NCBI GenBank assembly: GCA_045536015.1
Contig: JAZSMS010000028.1
Location: 1 to 6,682, forward strand
Length of the DNA stretch: 6,682 bases
Source of the DNA: JAZSMS01 sp045536015
Lineage (GTDB): Bacteria; Bacillota; Clostridia; Christensenellales; QALW01
Direction of reading: 5' to 3'
This document shows, piece by piece, positions 1-5,114 of this stretch. The translations under genes and the position numbers were made by a program. Under the pieces are notes generated by a model that was not told the DNA's origin, did no database searches, and saw nothing but the letters and a program-made list of their open reading frames with translations. Every line of letters begins with the position of its first letter. The first letter of the stretch is position 1.

Positions 1-279
1 TACAAGTGTGATGGTGTTACCATTGATTTTTTCAATTTTTTTAAGAGTGTGGTCATGAGAACATGCTGTTATGTAAAAACTGATGGAAGCTGTGTAATTG
101 TTTTTTTCGCTCAAATAAACTGCGACTCCACTGAGGTCGTCACCATAAGAACTGGCATTAATTTGAATATGGTGCTCTTGTGTTTGCTCTTCTTCATCCG
201 GCTCTGCAAACGAGGTGAGCGCAAAGCAGGGAAGAAGCAATGATAATATAAGTAAAAATACAATAAGTTTCTTTTTCAT
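1..279 (-). CDS. Secreted protein of unknown function (N-terminal part)
   Basis: Leftward open frame of 93 codons from an ATG at 279 down to base 1, with no stop inside the window, so the C-terminus is missing. A GGAGG ribosome binding site lies at 286-290 (complement), 6 bases before the ATG, and a sigma-A-like promoter lies just upstream. The N-terminus is a classic signal peptide: MKKK, then a hydrophobic core at about residues 5-21, then a Ser-Phe-Ala site that would cleave after Ala25. Cys18 is preceded by Pro, so it is a poor lipobox and a lipoprotein is unlikely. The mature part begins with an acidic stretch (EPDEEE), followed by HH and later SHDH, then sequence that looks beta-strand rich. 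I do not recognise the family. Export outside the membrane is the only safe inference. The forward frame over 49-243 is its shadow. Confidence 0.8.
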   Translation of the reverse strand, partial: MKKKLIVFLLILSLLLPCFALTSFAEPDEEEQTQEHHIQINASSYGDDLSGVAVYLSEKNNYTASISFYITACSHDHTLKKIEKINGNTITLV

Positions 280-308
280 AATTTTCCTCCAAGAAAATTT
301 ATATAATA

Positions 309-337
309 ATTTTATTCTATAATATAAAAAAAGTCAA
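309..337 (-). promoter_or_regulatory. Sigma-A-like promoter of the leftward secreted-protein gene
   Basis: On the complement strand, TTGACT (337-332) and TAAAAT (314-309) are separated by exactly 17 bases. Transcription would begin near 302, giving a leader of about 23 bases that contains the GGAGG site of the leftward gene. The match to the TTGACA/TATAAT consensus is good. It is inferred from sequence only. Confidence 0.65.
325..336 (+). repeat. 12-bp direct repeat, copy 1
   Basis: TAAAAAAAGTCA, identical to the copy at 396-407, with start points 71 bases apart. This copy overlaps the -35 box of the leftward promoter. It could be a shared operator for the divergent gene pair. The run of seven A makes coincidence in AT-rich DNA a real possibility. 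Confidence 0.5.
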
Positions 338-384
338 GTACGGTAAGTGTGAAAAAATTGTGACTGTAAAAAAACGCAAAAAAG

Positions 385-413
385 TGCTTTTATTTTAAAA
401 AAAGTCATATAAT
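385..413 (+). promoter_or_regulatory. Possible promoter of the solute-binding-like gene
   Basis: A perfect TATAAT lies at 408-413, but the hexamer 17 bases upstream (TGCTTT, 385-390) is a poor -35 box. If used, transcription would start near 420 and the mRNA would have a leader of only about 8 bases before the ATG at 428, including GGTGA (419-423). That is close to leaderless. The -10 is convincing; the -35 and the start point are not. Confidence 0.35.
396..407 (+). repeat. 12-bp direct repeat, copy 2
   Basis: A second perfect copy of TAAAAAAAGTCA, ending at the base before the TATAAT of the putative rightward promoter. Each copy therefore touches a core promoter element of one of the two divergent genes, which is the reason for suspecting a regulatory role. 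Confidence 0.5.
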
Positions 414-427
414 AAATCGGTGATTTG

Positions 428-1363
428 ATGAAAAATTTTTTTAGAATTTTACTTGCTGCCATTTTGATTTTTTGCGTGCTTACTTTTCCTCAAAAAATGT
501 ATGCACACCTAAACACCGATATTATTACTGATGAGATTTTATCGCGGCGCGAAAAGTATTTTTATGGAACGATAACCCTGTGGCAAATAGACTGTTTTGA
601 GGGTGGAACGGGCTCACGCGCAACGTGGCTTAAAGAGCAGAGTCTTGCGTTTGAAAAAAAGCATAACGGAGTTTATATTGCGGTAGAATCGCTTTCGCCG
701 GAACGTGCAGAATTGCTGCTTAAAACAAAAAAGCCTGATATTATTTCTTTTTCGATGCCGATAAACGTAGAAAACACGCAAATACTTGATGTTGATATAT
801 CTAATCTGCGCGAGGATATAAAAAACGCGGTTTTCTCTGATGCAATACCTTGGTGTTTTGGCGTATATTGTCTTTTTGAGGGCGAAGAAGAAAAAGCGGA
901 GGATAAAATAGTTTATTCTAATAAAAACGGTTTTTATCCGCTAAACGCACTTGAAGATTTTTCTGCAGAGAAAAAAGAAACCGAATTTTTAAATTTTCAA
1001 TATGAAGCATTTAATTCATACGTAAACAAAAAATATTCTTCTTTGCTTGGAACACAAAGAGATTTGTATCGCCTTTTAAATTCAAAAAATAAAAGAAACG
1101 GGAATATAAGCGTTGCAACGTATACAGATTTAATACAGTATTTTGCTTCATTAAATCAAAACAACGACAAAAAAAGTGAAATGATTGATAAATACGTTTC
1201 TTTTATTTTATCAAAGGACGTGCAAGATAAAATAGGGAAGATAGGTTTATTTCCTGTTAATGCTGAAGCTGAGCCAACGTACGAAAACACGTATTATACA
1301 GAAGTTTGGCAAGAAATTAAGCAAAAAGAATTTAATTTTGTTTATCAAACAAAAAAACATTGA
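428..1363 (+). CDS. Short solute-binding-protein-like exported protein (ABC type, orphan)
   Basis: This 311-residue protein resembles family 1 extracellular solute-binding proteins of sugar ABC transporters. Residues 4-20 form a hydrophobic export segment. The only nearby cysteine (Cys16) is preceded by Phe, so there is no good lipobox; the protein is either cleaved near Ala26 or stays anchored by this segment. Family-like features are GTITLW followed by FEGGTGSR (47-64), KPDIISFS (102-109), the IPWCFGVY hinge region (140-147), LLGTQRDLYRL (206-216), TDLIQY (233-238) and the C-terminal helix ending in IGLFPV (272-277). Family members usually have 400 or more residues. Here the segment after residue 150 is compressed, so a subdomain appears reduced. 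No permease or ATPase genes adjoin, so the ligand and any transporter partner are unknown. An in-frame TTG lies one codon upstream; the ATG is preferred. The GGTGA ribosome binding site (419-423) is weak. Confidence 0.7.
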   Translation: MKNFFRILLAAILIFCVLTFPQKMYAHLNTDIITDEILSRREKYFYGTITLWQIDCFEGGTGSRATWLKEQSLAFEKKHNGVYIAVESLSPERAELLLKTKKPDIISFSMPINVENTQILDVDISNLREDIKNAVFSDAIPWCFGVYCLFEGEEEKAEDKIVYSNKNGFYPLNALEDFSAEKKETEFLNFQYEAFNSYVNKKYSSLLGTQRDLYRLLNSKNKRNGNISVATYTDLIQYFASLNQNNDKKSEMIDKYVSFILSKDVQDKIGKIGLFPVNAEAEPTYENTYYTEVWQEIKQKEFNFVYQTKKH

Positions 1364-1388
1364 AAAAAATGCAATTATATATTATAAT
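1360..1388 (+). promoter_or_regulatory. Sigma-A-like promoter of the murB-dnaE operon
   Basis: TTGAAA (1360-1365) and TATAAT (1383-1388) are spaced by exactly 17 bases. The -35 box overlaps the TGA stop (1361-1363) of the upstream gene. The expected start near 1395 leaves a leader of about 20 bases with AGGAGG at 1405-1410, five bases before the murB ATG. A second TATAAT at 1392-1397 has no matching -35 box. This is the strongest promoter candidate in the window and marks the start of the operon. I see no terminator for the upstream gene, so readthrough from it is also possible. Confidence 0.7.
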
Positions 1389-1398
1389 AAATATAATT
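1373..1398. repeat. 8-bp inverted repeat flanking the -10 box of the murB promoter
   Basis: AATTATAT (1373-1380) and ATATAATT (1391-1398) are perfect inverted copies around a 10-base centre that contains the -10 hexamer. It could be an operator or a coincidence. Only A and T are involved, so as RNA it would be a weak hairpin, and it is not a terminator. Confidence 0.4.
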
Positions 1399-1415
1399 TA
1401 TAGTAGGAGGACTCT

Positions 1416-2318
1416 ATGGAAGAGTTTATAAGCTTTTTAACGGATAATGCGATTGATTATATTTTAAACGCTGAAATGAGTCAGTTTACAACGCTTAAAA
1501 TTGGCGGAAAAGCAGATGTATTGGTTCAACCGTCAAGCGTTTATGAGCTTAAAGAAATTATTAAAACGGCTAAAAATTTAAATATAAATCTTACTTTTAT
1601 AGGCAACGGTTCTAATATTTTAGTTCGCGACAAGGGGGTGCGGGGTGCAGTAATAAAGTTTGGTAAAAACTTTGCCGAGTATTCTGTTTGTAATGAAGTT
1701 ATTGAGGTTTTATCAGGAATAAGTATGGCAAAAATTGCTATTGTTGCGGCAGAAAATTCGCTTACCGGCTTTGAGTTTGCCTCGGGCATTCCCGGAACTA
1801 TAGGCGGAGGAATAGTTATGAATGCAGGAGCGTATAAGGGTGAGCTTGCCGACGTTGTTTTTGAGGTTGACGCACTTTGTGCTGATGGCGAAATAAGAAC
1901 ATTTGATAGAGAAACTCTTGATTTTTCTTATCGTCATTCTTGCTTTACAGGTACAGATATGCTTGTTTTAAAGGCAAAAATTAAGCTTAAAAAAGGCAAT
2001 AAAGAGGAAATAGTTGCCCGTATTAACGAGCTTTCACAAAAACGCCGCACAACGCAGCCGCTTGAATATCCATCGGCTGGCAGTGCTTTTAAACGTCCAA
2101 AAGACGGCTATGCCGCGGCAATGATTGATTCGTGCGGTTTAAAAGGATTTTCAGTCGGCGGTGCAGAGGTTTCTACCAAGCACGCGGGCTTTGTTATAAA
2201 TAAAGGCGGTGCTACAGCAAAAGACGTTACTGATTTGCTAAACGCTGTAAAAGAAAAAGTTTATGCCAAGTTTGGCACTATGTTAGAACCTGAGATTGTT
2301 ACTATCGGAGAGGAATAA
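1416..2318 (+). CDS. murB: UDP-N-acetylenolpyruvoylglucosamine reductase (MurB)
   Basis: Cytoplasmic FAD enzyme that reduces UDP-GlcNAc-enolpyruvate to UDP-MurNAc with NADPH, the second committed step of peptidoglycan precursor synthesis. At 300 residues it fits the shorter, Bacillus-like type II MurB. Visible landmarks are TTLKIGGKAD (25-34) and GNGSNILVRD (63-72) of the FAD-binding domain, SGIPGTIGGG (123-132) with MNAGAY (135-140), YRHS (172-175) carrying the substrate-binding Arg173, PSAGSAFKRP (219-228) with the proton-donor Ser223, and LEPEI (290-294) with the conserved catalytic Glu291. All key residues are present, so the enzyme should be active. The start is fixed by AGGAGG five bases upstream. 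It is the first gene of the operon, and the next gene starts 3 bases after its stop. Confidence 0.97.
   Translation: MEEFISFLTDNAIDYILNAEMSQFTTLKIGGKADVLVQPSSVYELKEIIKTAKNLNINLTFIGNGSNILVRDKGVRGAVIKFGKNFAEYSVCNEVIEVLSGISMAKIAIVAAENSLTGFEFASGIPGTIGGGIVMNAGAYKGELADVVFEVDALCADGEIRTFDRETLDFSYRHSCFTGTDMLVLKAKIKLKKGNKEEIVARINELSQKRRTTQPLEYPSAGSAFKRPKDGYAAAMIDSCGLKGFSVGGAEVSTKHAGFVINKGGATAKDVTDLLNAVKEKVYAKFGTMLEPEIVTIGEE
2307..2313 (+). promoter_or_regulatory. Ribosome binding site that fixes the TTG start of the PHP gene
   Basis: GGAGAGG lies within the last codons of murB, 8 bases before the TTG at 2322. The next in-frame ATG (codon 20) would remove the metal-binding His7, His9 and His14, so the TTG start is required for a complete active site. 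Confidence 0.7.
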
Positions 2319-2321
2319 AAA

Positions 2322-3086
2322 TTGTTAACAGGAGATTTTCATACACACGGAAGCTTTAGTCACGGTAAAGGAAGCGCAATGGAAAATGCACGAGTTGCGC
2401 ACGAAAAAGGCTTAAAAAGCGTTGCTATTACCGAGCACGGACTTTCTACCTTTGCAGGCTCGCTTAGAAAAAAAGAGATTTTAGATGCACAAAAAGAGGT
2501 TTTTGATGCGCAGGAGAAATTTCCTGACGTTAAAATTTATTTTGGCATTGAAGCAAATCTTGTTTCGCCCGAGGGCGAAATCGATATACCAAAATCACTT
2601 TTAGACCAATTTGAAGTAGTTTTGGTTGGACTTCATGTTTTTGTACGCGGTACTAAATATATGCGCGTTGTACGTATTGTTTGGCGCAATGCGCTTAGAA
2701 TTTTATTCCGTCATCGTGATAAATTGCGCGCGATAAATACAAATGCGCTTGTTAAAGCTATGCACAAGTACGAGATTGACGCACTTGCTCATCTTGGGAC
2801 AAGTATGCCTGATTTTGATATTAAAGCAGTTGCAAAAGCGGCTGAAGAAACTGATACCTGCATAGAAATTAACAACAAACATTGCTCGCTTTCCCTTGCG
2901 CAATTAAAATATCTTGCAACTACAAACGTTAAGTTTTTACTTAATTCTGATGCACACTTGCCCGAAAATGTTGGTTTTGTTGAACGCTCACTTGAAATGG
3001 CAAAAGAAGCGGGCATAAATTTTGACAATATCTTAAATTATGATAAAGAATATATACCAAAGAAATTCAGAGGAGTAAAAGCGTGA
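2322..3086 (+). CDS. PHP-domain metal-dependent phosphoesterase (YcdX-like)
   Basis: Stand-alone PHP-fold protein of 254 residues, close in size to the E. coli trinuclear-zinc phosphatase YcdX. All expected metal ligands can be seen: HTH (His7, His9), His14, the TEHG motif (Glu38, His39), Glu77 in GIEANL, His105 in VGLH, His157 in ALAHLG, Glu182 in IEIN, and Asp210/His212 in NSDAH. A complete site predicts a working hydrolase of phosphomonoesters or phosphodiesters in the cytoplasm; the natural substrate is not evident. Residues 111-136 are rich in Arg at 3-4 residue spacing, alternating with hydrophobic residues, which suggests an amphipathic helix. The gene uses a TTG start and its TGA overlaps the GTG of rapZ. 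PHP genes next to murB and rapZ occur in other clostridia (from memory), which suggests a link to envelope or nucleotide metabolism. Confidence 0.9.
   Translation: MLTGDFHTHGSFSHGKGSAMENARVAHEKGLKSVAITEHGLSTFAGSLRKKEILDAQKEVFDAQEKFPDVKIYFGIEANLVSPEGEIDIPKSLLDQFEVVLVGLHVFVRGTKYMRVVRIVWRNALRILFRHRDKLRAINTNALVKAMHKYEIDALAHLGTSMPDFDIKAVAKAAEETDTCIEINNKHCSLSLAQLKYLATTNVKFLLNSDAHLPENVGFVERSLEMAKEAGINFDNILNYDKEYIPKKFRGVKA
3069..3075 (+). promoter_or_regulatory. Ribosome binding site supporting the GTG start of rapZ
   Basis: AGAGGAG ends 7 bases before the GTG at 3083. The protein begins MKFVIITGLSGAGKT from this codon, with the usual short distance to the Walker A loop, so the overlapping GTG start is well supported. 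Confidence 0.7.
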
Positions 3087-3934
3087 AATTTGTTATTATA
3101 ACGGGACTTTCGGGTGCCGGTAAAACTACTGCGCTTAAAGCGCTTGAAAATATTGGCTTTTTTTGCGTTGATAATCTTCCGGGCGTACTTTTAACAAAGT
3201 TTGCAGACCTTTGTTTTCAAGGAAATACCGAGTTTGAACGCGTTGCGGTTTGTATTGATGCGCGCGGAAAAGAATTTTTTAACGATTTCACAAGTGCACT
3301 TGATTATATGGATAAAAATAACTATTCCGTTGACGTTTTGTTTTTATCCTGCAATACGGAAGAATTGATAAACCGTTATAATTTTACCAGACAAACGCAT
3401 CCGCTTGCGCATTTGGGCACTATAAGCGAATGTGTTAAAAGGGAAAACGAAATTCTTGCTCCAATTAAAAAGCGTGCAACGCTTTTGCTTGATACTTCGC
3501 TTTTAACGTCTAAGGATATTCGCATATCGTTAGAGAAGGAATATGCCGAAAAAAAGGATACTCCACAAATTTATCTGTTTTCGTTTGGTTTTAAGCACGG
3601 TGTTCCTGTTGATGCTGATTACGTTTTTGACGTAAGATATCTTCCTAATCCGTATAACTATCCAAATTTAAGAAAGCATTCGGGGCTCACGAAAGAAGTA
3701 ACAGATTTTTTAAAGCAGTCAGACGATTTTAAAAAGACGGTTGAAACTATTACTAATCAGCTCGAATATATCGTTCCAAGGTACAGCTCATCCGGTAAAA
3801 AGAGAATGACGTTTGCAATAGGCTGTACCGGTGGATTTCATCGCTCTGTTGCGGTTTTAGAGTGTGTTAAAGAAAATTTGAGCAAAAAGGGAATGTCTGT
3901 TTTTATAGGACATAGGGACATAAATAAAGAATGA
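3083..3934 (+). CDS. rapZ: RapZ/YvcJ-family nucleotide-binding protein
   Basis: Cytoplasmic P-loop protein, 283 residues as usual for the family. E. coli RapZ is an RNA-binding adapter that senses glucosamine-6-phosphate and directs decay of the sRNA GlmZ; the Bacillus homologue YvcJ hydrolyses nucleotides and affects competence. Landmarks are Walker A GLSGAGKT (8-15), VDNLP (29-33), CIDARG (57-62), SFGFKHG (167-173), DVRYLPNP (183-190), and the C-terminal GCTGG-HRSV block (247-256) followed by GHRDI (276-280). One oddity is Phe252 in TGGFHRSV, where I expect Gln or Lys. The GTG start overlaps the PHP stop and the TGA overlaps the whiA ATG, so translation is probably coupled on both sides. 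In Bacillus the next gene is yvcK; here it is whiA. Whether the clostridial protein acts on an sRNA is not known. Confidence 0.95.
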   Translation: MKFVIITGLSGAGKTTALKALENIGFFCVDNLPGVLLTKFADLCFQGNTEFERVAVCIDARGKEFFNDFTSALDYMDKNNYSVDVLFLSCNTEELINRYNFTRQTHPLAHLGTISECVKRENEILAPIKKRATLLLDTSLLTSKDIRISLEKEYAEKKDTPQIYLFSFGFKHGVPVDADYVFDVRYLPNPYNYPNLRKHSGLTKEVTDFLKQSDDFKKTVETITNQLEYIVPRYSSSGKKRMTFAIGCTGGFHRSVAVLECVKENLSKKGMSVFIGHRDINKE

Positions 3935-4872
3935 CAAAATCTTTTTCGGTAAAAGTAAAGGATGAGTTATCAAAGCGCAAGTTTTTAAAAAACGATCAGT
4001 TACTTGCAGAAATTGGTGCGTTTGCCTTTTCGTGCGGAAATATCAGGCTTACGAGAGGCGGCGTTTCTTTAGTTTGTTTTTGCGAAAATGAAGCAGTAAT
4101 TTTGCGTGAAATTGCAATAATTAAGCGCTTATACGGTTTTTCGCCCGAGCTTGTTGCAACCGAAAAGGTTCAACCCAAAAAACATACAAGCTATTCGTTT
4201 GAGGTATCATTTTCTTCCCAGTGCGGTAAGCTTTTATTTGATATTGGCTTGCTTACGGGGGATGCTGATAATTATTCGTTTGGCAGCATAAATAAAGAAA
4301 TTTATCAGTCTGATGAATGCTTTTTTGCGTGCTTGCGAGGTGCATTTTTGGGGTGTGGCGTATTAACTGACCCAAATAAAAAGTACTTACTTGAGTTTGT
4401 TCTTTCTAATGAAGAATTTGCTGAGTTTTTACTTGAAAAATTAAACGAAAATTCCTTTTTTGCAAAAATGAATTCTCGTGCAGATCGTAGCGTAATATAT
4501 ATTAAAAAGATAGAAAGCATTTCGGATATTTTAATTCATATTGGTGCAACAAACGCTATGATGGATATTGAAAGTATTCGTGTTTTTAAAGACGTTAAAA
4601 ATACTATAAATCGCGAAGATAATTGCTTTGTAAGCAATATGAATAAAACTATTACTGCTTCGCAACGACAATTAAAAGAAATCGACTTTTTATTAAAAAA
4701 TAAAGTTAATTTGCCGCCGTCGCTTATGGAGGCGTGCGAAATCAGACTTGCTAACCCCGATACTTCGCTATCGGCACTTGCTAGCATAAGCGGAATTTCA
4801 AAATCCGCTTTAAATAAGAGATTTATCAAAATTCACGAAGCTTTTGTTGACTTGGAAGGGAGAAATTTATGA
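3931..4872 (+). CDS. whiA: Sporulation/division regulator WhiA
   Basis: DNA-binding protein of the WhiA (DUF199) family, 313 residues, built from a degenerate LAGLIDADG homing-endonuclease fold and a C-terminal helix-turn-helix. In Streptomyces it is a sporulation transcription factor; in Bacillus (YvcL) it binds the nucleoid and influences cell division. The two LAGLIDADG-like stretches are EIGAFAFSCGNI (27-38) and LRGAFLGCGVLTDP (135-148); the catalytic acidic residues of active endonucleases are not evident. Residues 220-252 carry the conserved N-R-x-x-N-C and SNMNKT pattern. The HTH spans about 262-305 (LPPSL to SKSALNKRF). The start overlaps the rapZ stop as ATGA. There is no close ribosome binding site (AGGGA lies 12 bases away), so translation probably depends on ribosomes finishing rapZ. 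Confidence 0.94.
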   Translation: MTKSFSVKVKDELSKRKFLKNDQLLAEIGAFAFSCGNIRLTRGGVSLVCFCENEAVILREIAIIKRLYGFSPELVATEKVQPKKHTSYSFEVSFSSQCGKLLFDIGLLTGDADNYSFGSINKEIYQSDECFFACLRGAFLGCGVLTDPNKKYLLEFVLSNEEFAEFLLEKLNENSFFAKMNSRADRSVIYIKKIESISDILIHIGATNAMMDIESIRVFKDVKNTINREDNCFVSNMNKTITASQRQLKEIDFLLKNKVNLPPSLMEACEIRLANPDTSLSALASISGISKSALNKRFIKIHEAFVDLEGRNL

Positions 4873-5114
4873 TTAAAGAAACTATTGTTGTTTCAAAAAA
4901 CGGTGCTGACGGTGTTGAAATGAACTCGCTTTGCAATCAGCTTTCTAACTTTGAATGCCGAGTTTATCTTGAGTTGCCTAATCAGCGCATTAATGCAAAG
5001 AGTCTTATGGGACTTATTTCTTTCGATTTTTCAGCCGGCGACAAAATTACTCTTCGTGCTGAGGGCAGAGAAGAGGAAAAAGCTATTAAAGTTTTAAAAG
5101 GATTTTTCTGCTAA
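4869..5114 (+). CDS. HPr/Crh-like protein lacking the phosphorylatable histidine
   Basis: An 81-residue protein with the HPr fold, best seen in INAKSLMGLIS (41-51), AGDKITLRAEG (56-66) and a final helix. It contains no histidine. Aligned by eye to Bacillus HPr, the active-site stretch GIHARPA corresponds to GADGVEM (12-18): His15 becomes Asp14, Arg17 becomes Val16 and Pro18 becomes Glu17. It therefore cannot pass phosphate through the sugar phosphotransferase chain. Ser45, equivalent to regulatory Ser46, keeps the K-S-x-M-G context recognised by HPr kinase. In Bacillus the gene after yvcL/whiA is crh, an HPr paralogue with Gln at position 15 that works only as a regulator through Ser46; this gene has the same place and the same kind of loss. 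A role in carbon-source control is inference. The ATG overlaps the whiA stop, and GGGAG lies 6 bases upstream. Confidence 0.85.
   Translation: MIKETIVVSKNGADGVEMNSLCNQLSNFECRVYLELPNQRINAKSLMGLISFDFSAGDKITLRAEGREEEKAIKVLKGFFC

Noticed and set aside
49..243. Forward 64-codon open frame
   Set aside because: It lies opposite the leftward secreted-protein gene, has no ribosome binding site and has no recognisable protein features. The reverse frame has a promoter, ribosome binding site and signal peptide.
370..396. Hairpin followed by T-run (GCA...TGCTTTTATTTT) as a terminator
   Set aside because: The stem is only about three pairs plus A-T pairs across a mismatch, and it is too weak to be called a terminator.
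425..427. TTG as the start of the solute-binding-like protein
   Set aside because: It is one codon before an ATG and only one base after GGTGA, so the ATG at 428 is the better choice, though the ribosome binding site is weak for either.
465..480. Lipoprotein signal around Cys16 of the solute-binding-like protein
   Set aside because: The residues before Cys are Leu-Ile-Phe. Phe at -1 does not fit a lipobox.
1541..1937. Reverse-strand open frames opposite murB
   Set aside because: They are shadows of a clearly conserved coding gene and lack start signals or family features.
2703..3028. Reverse-strand open frames opposite the PHP gene
   Set aside because: The forward frame carries the full set of PHP motifs. 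The reverse frames have no support.
4305..4829. Reverse-strand open frames opposite whiA
   Set aside because: The composition mirrors the forward WhiA gene, with no ribosome binding site or recognisable domains.
3931..4872. WhiA as an active LAGLIDADG homing endonuclease
   Set aside because: The C-terminal helix-turn-helix, the chromosomal operon context and the degenerate motifs match the regulator WhiA, not a mobile intron or intein endonuclease.
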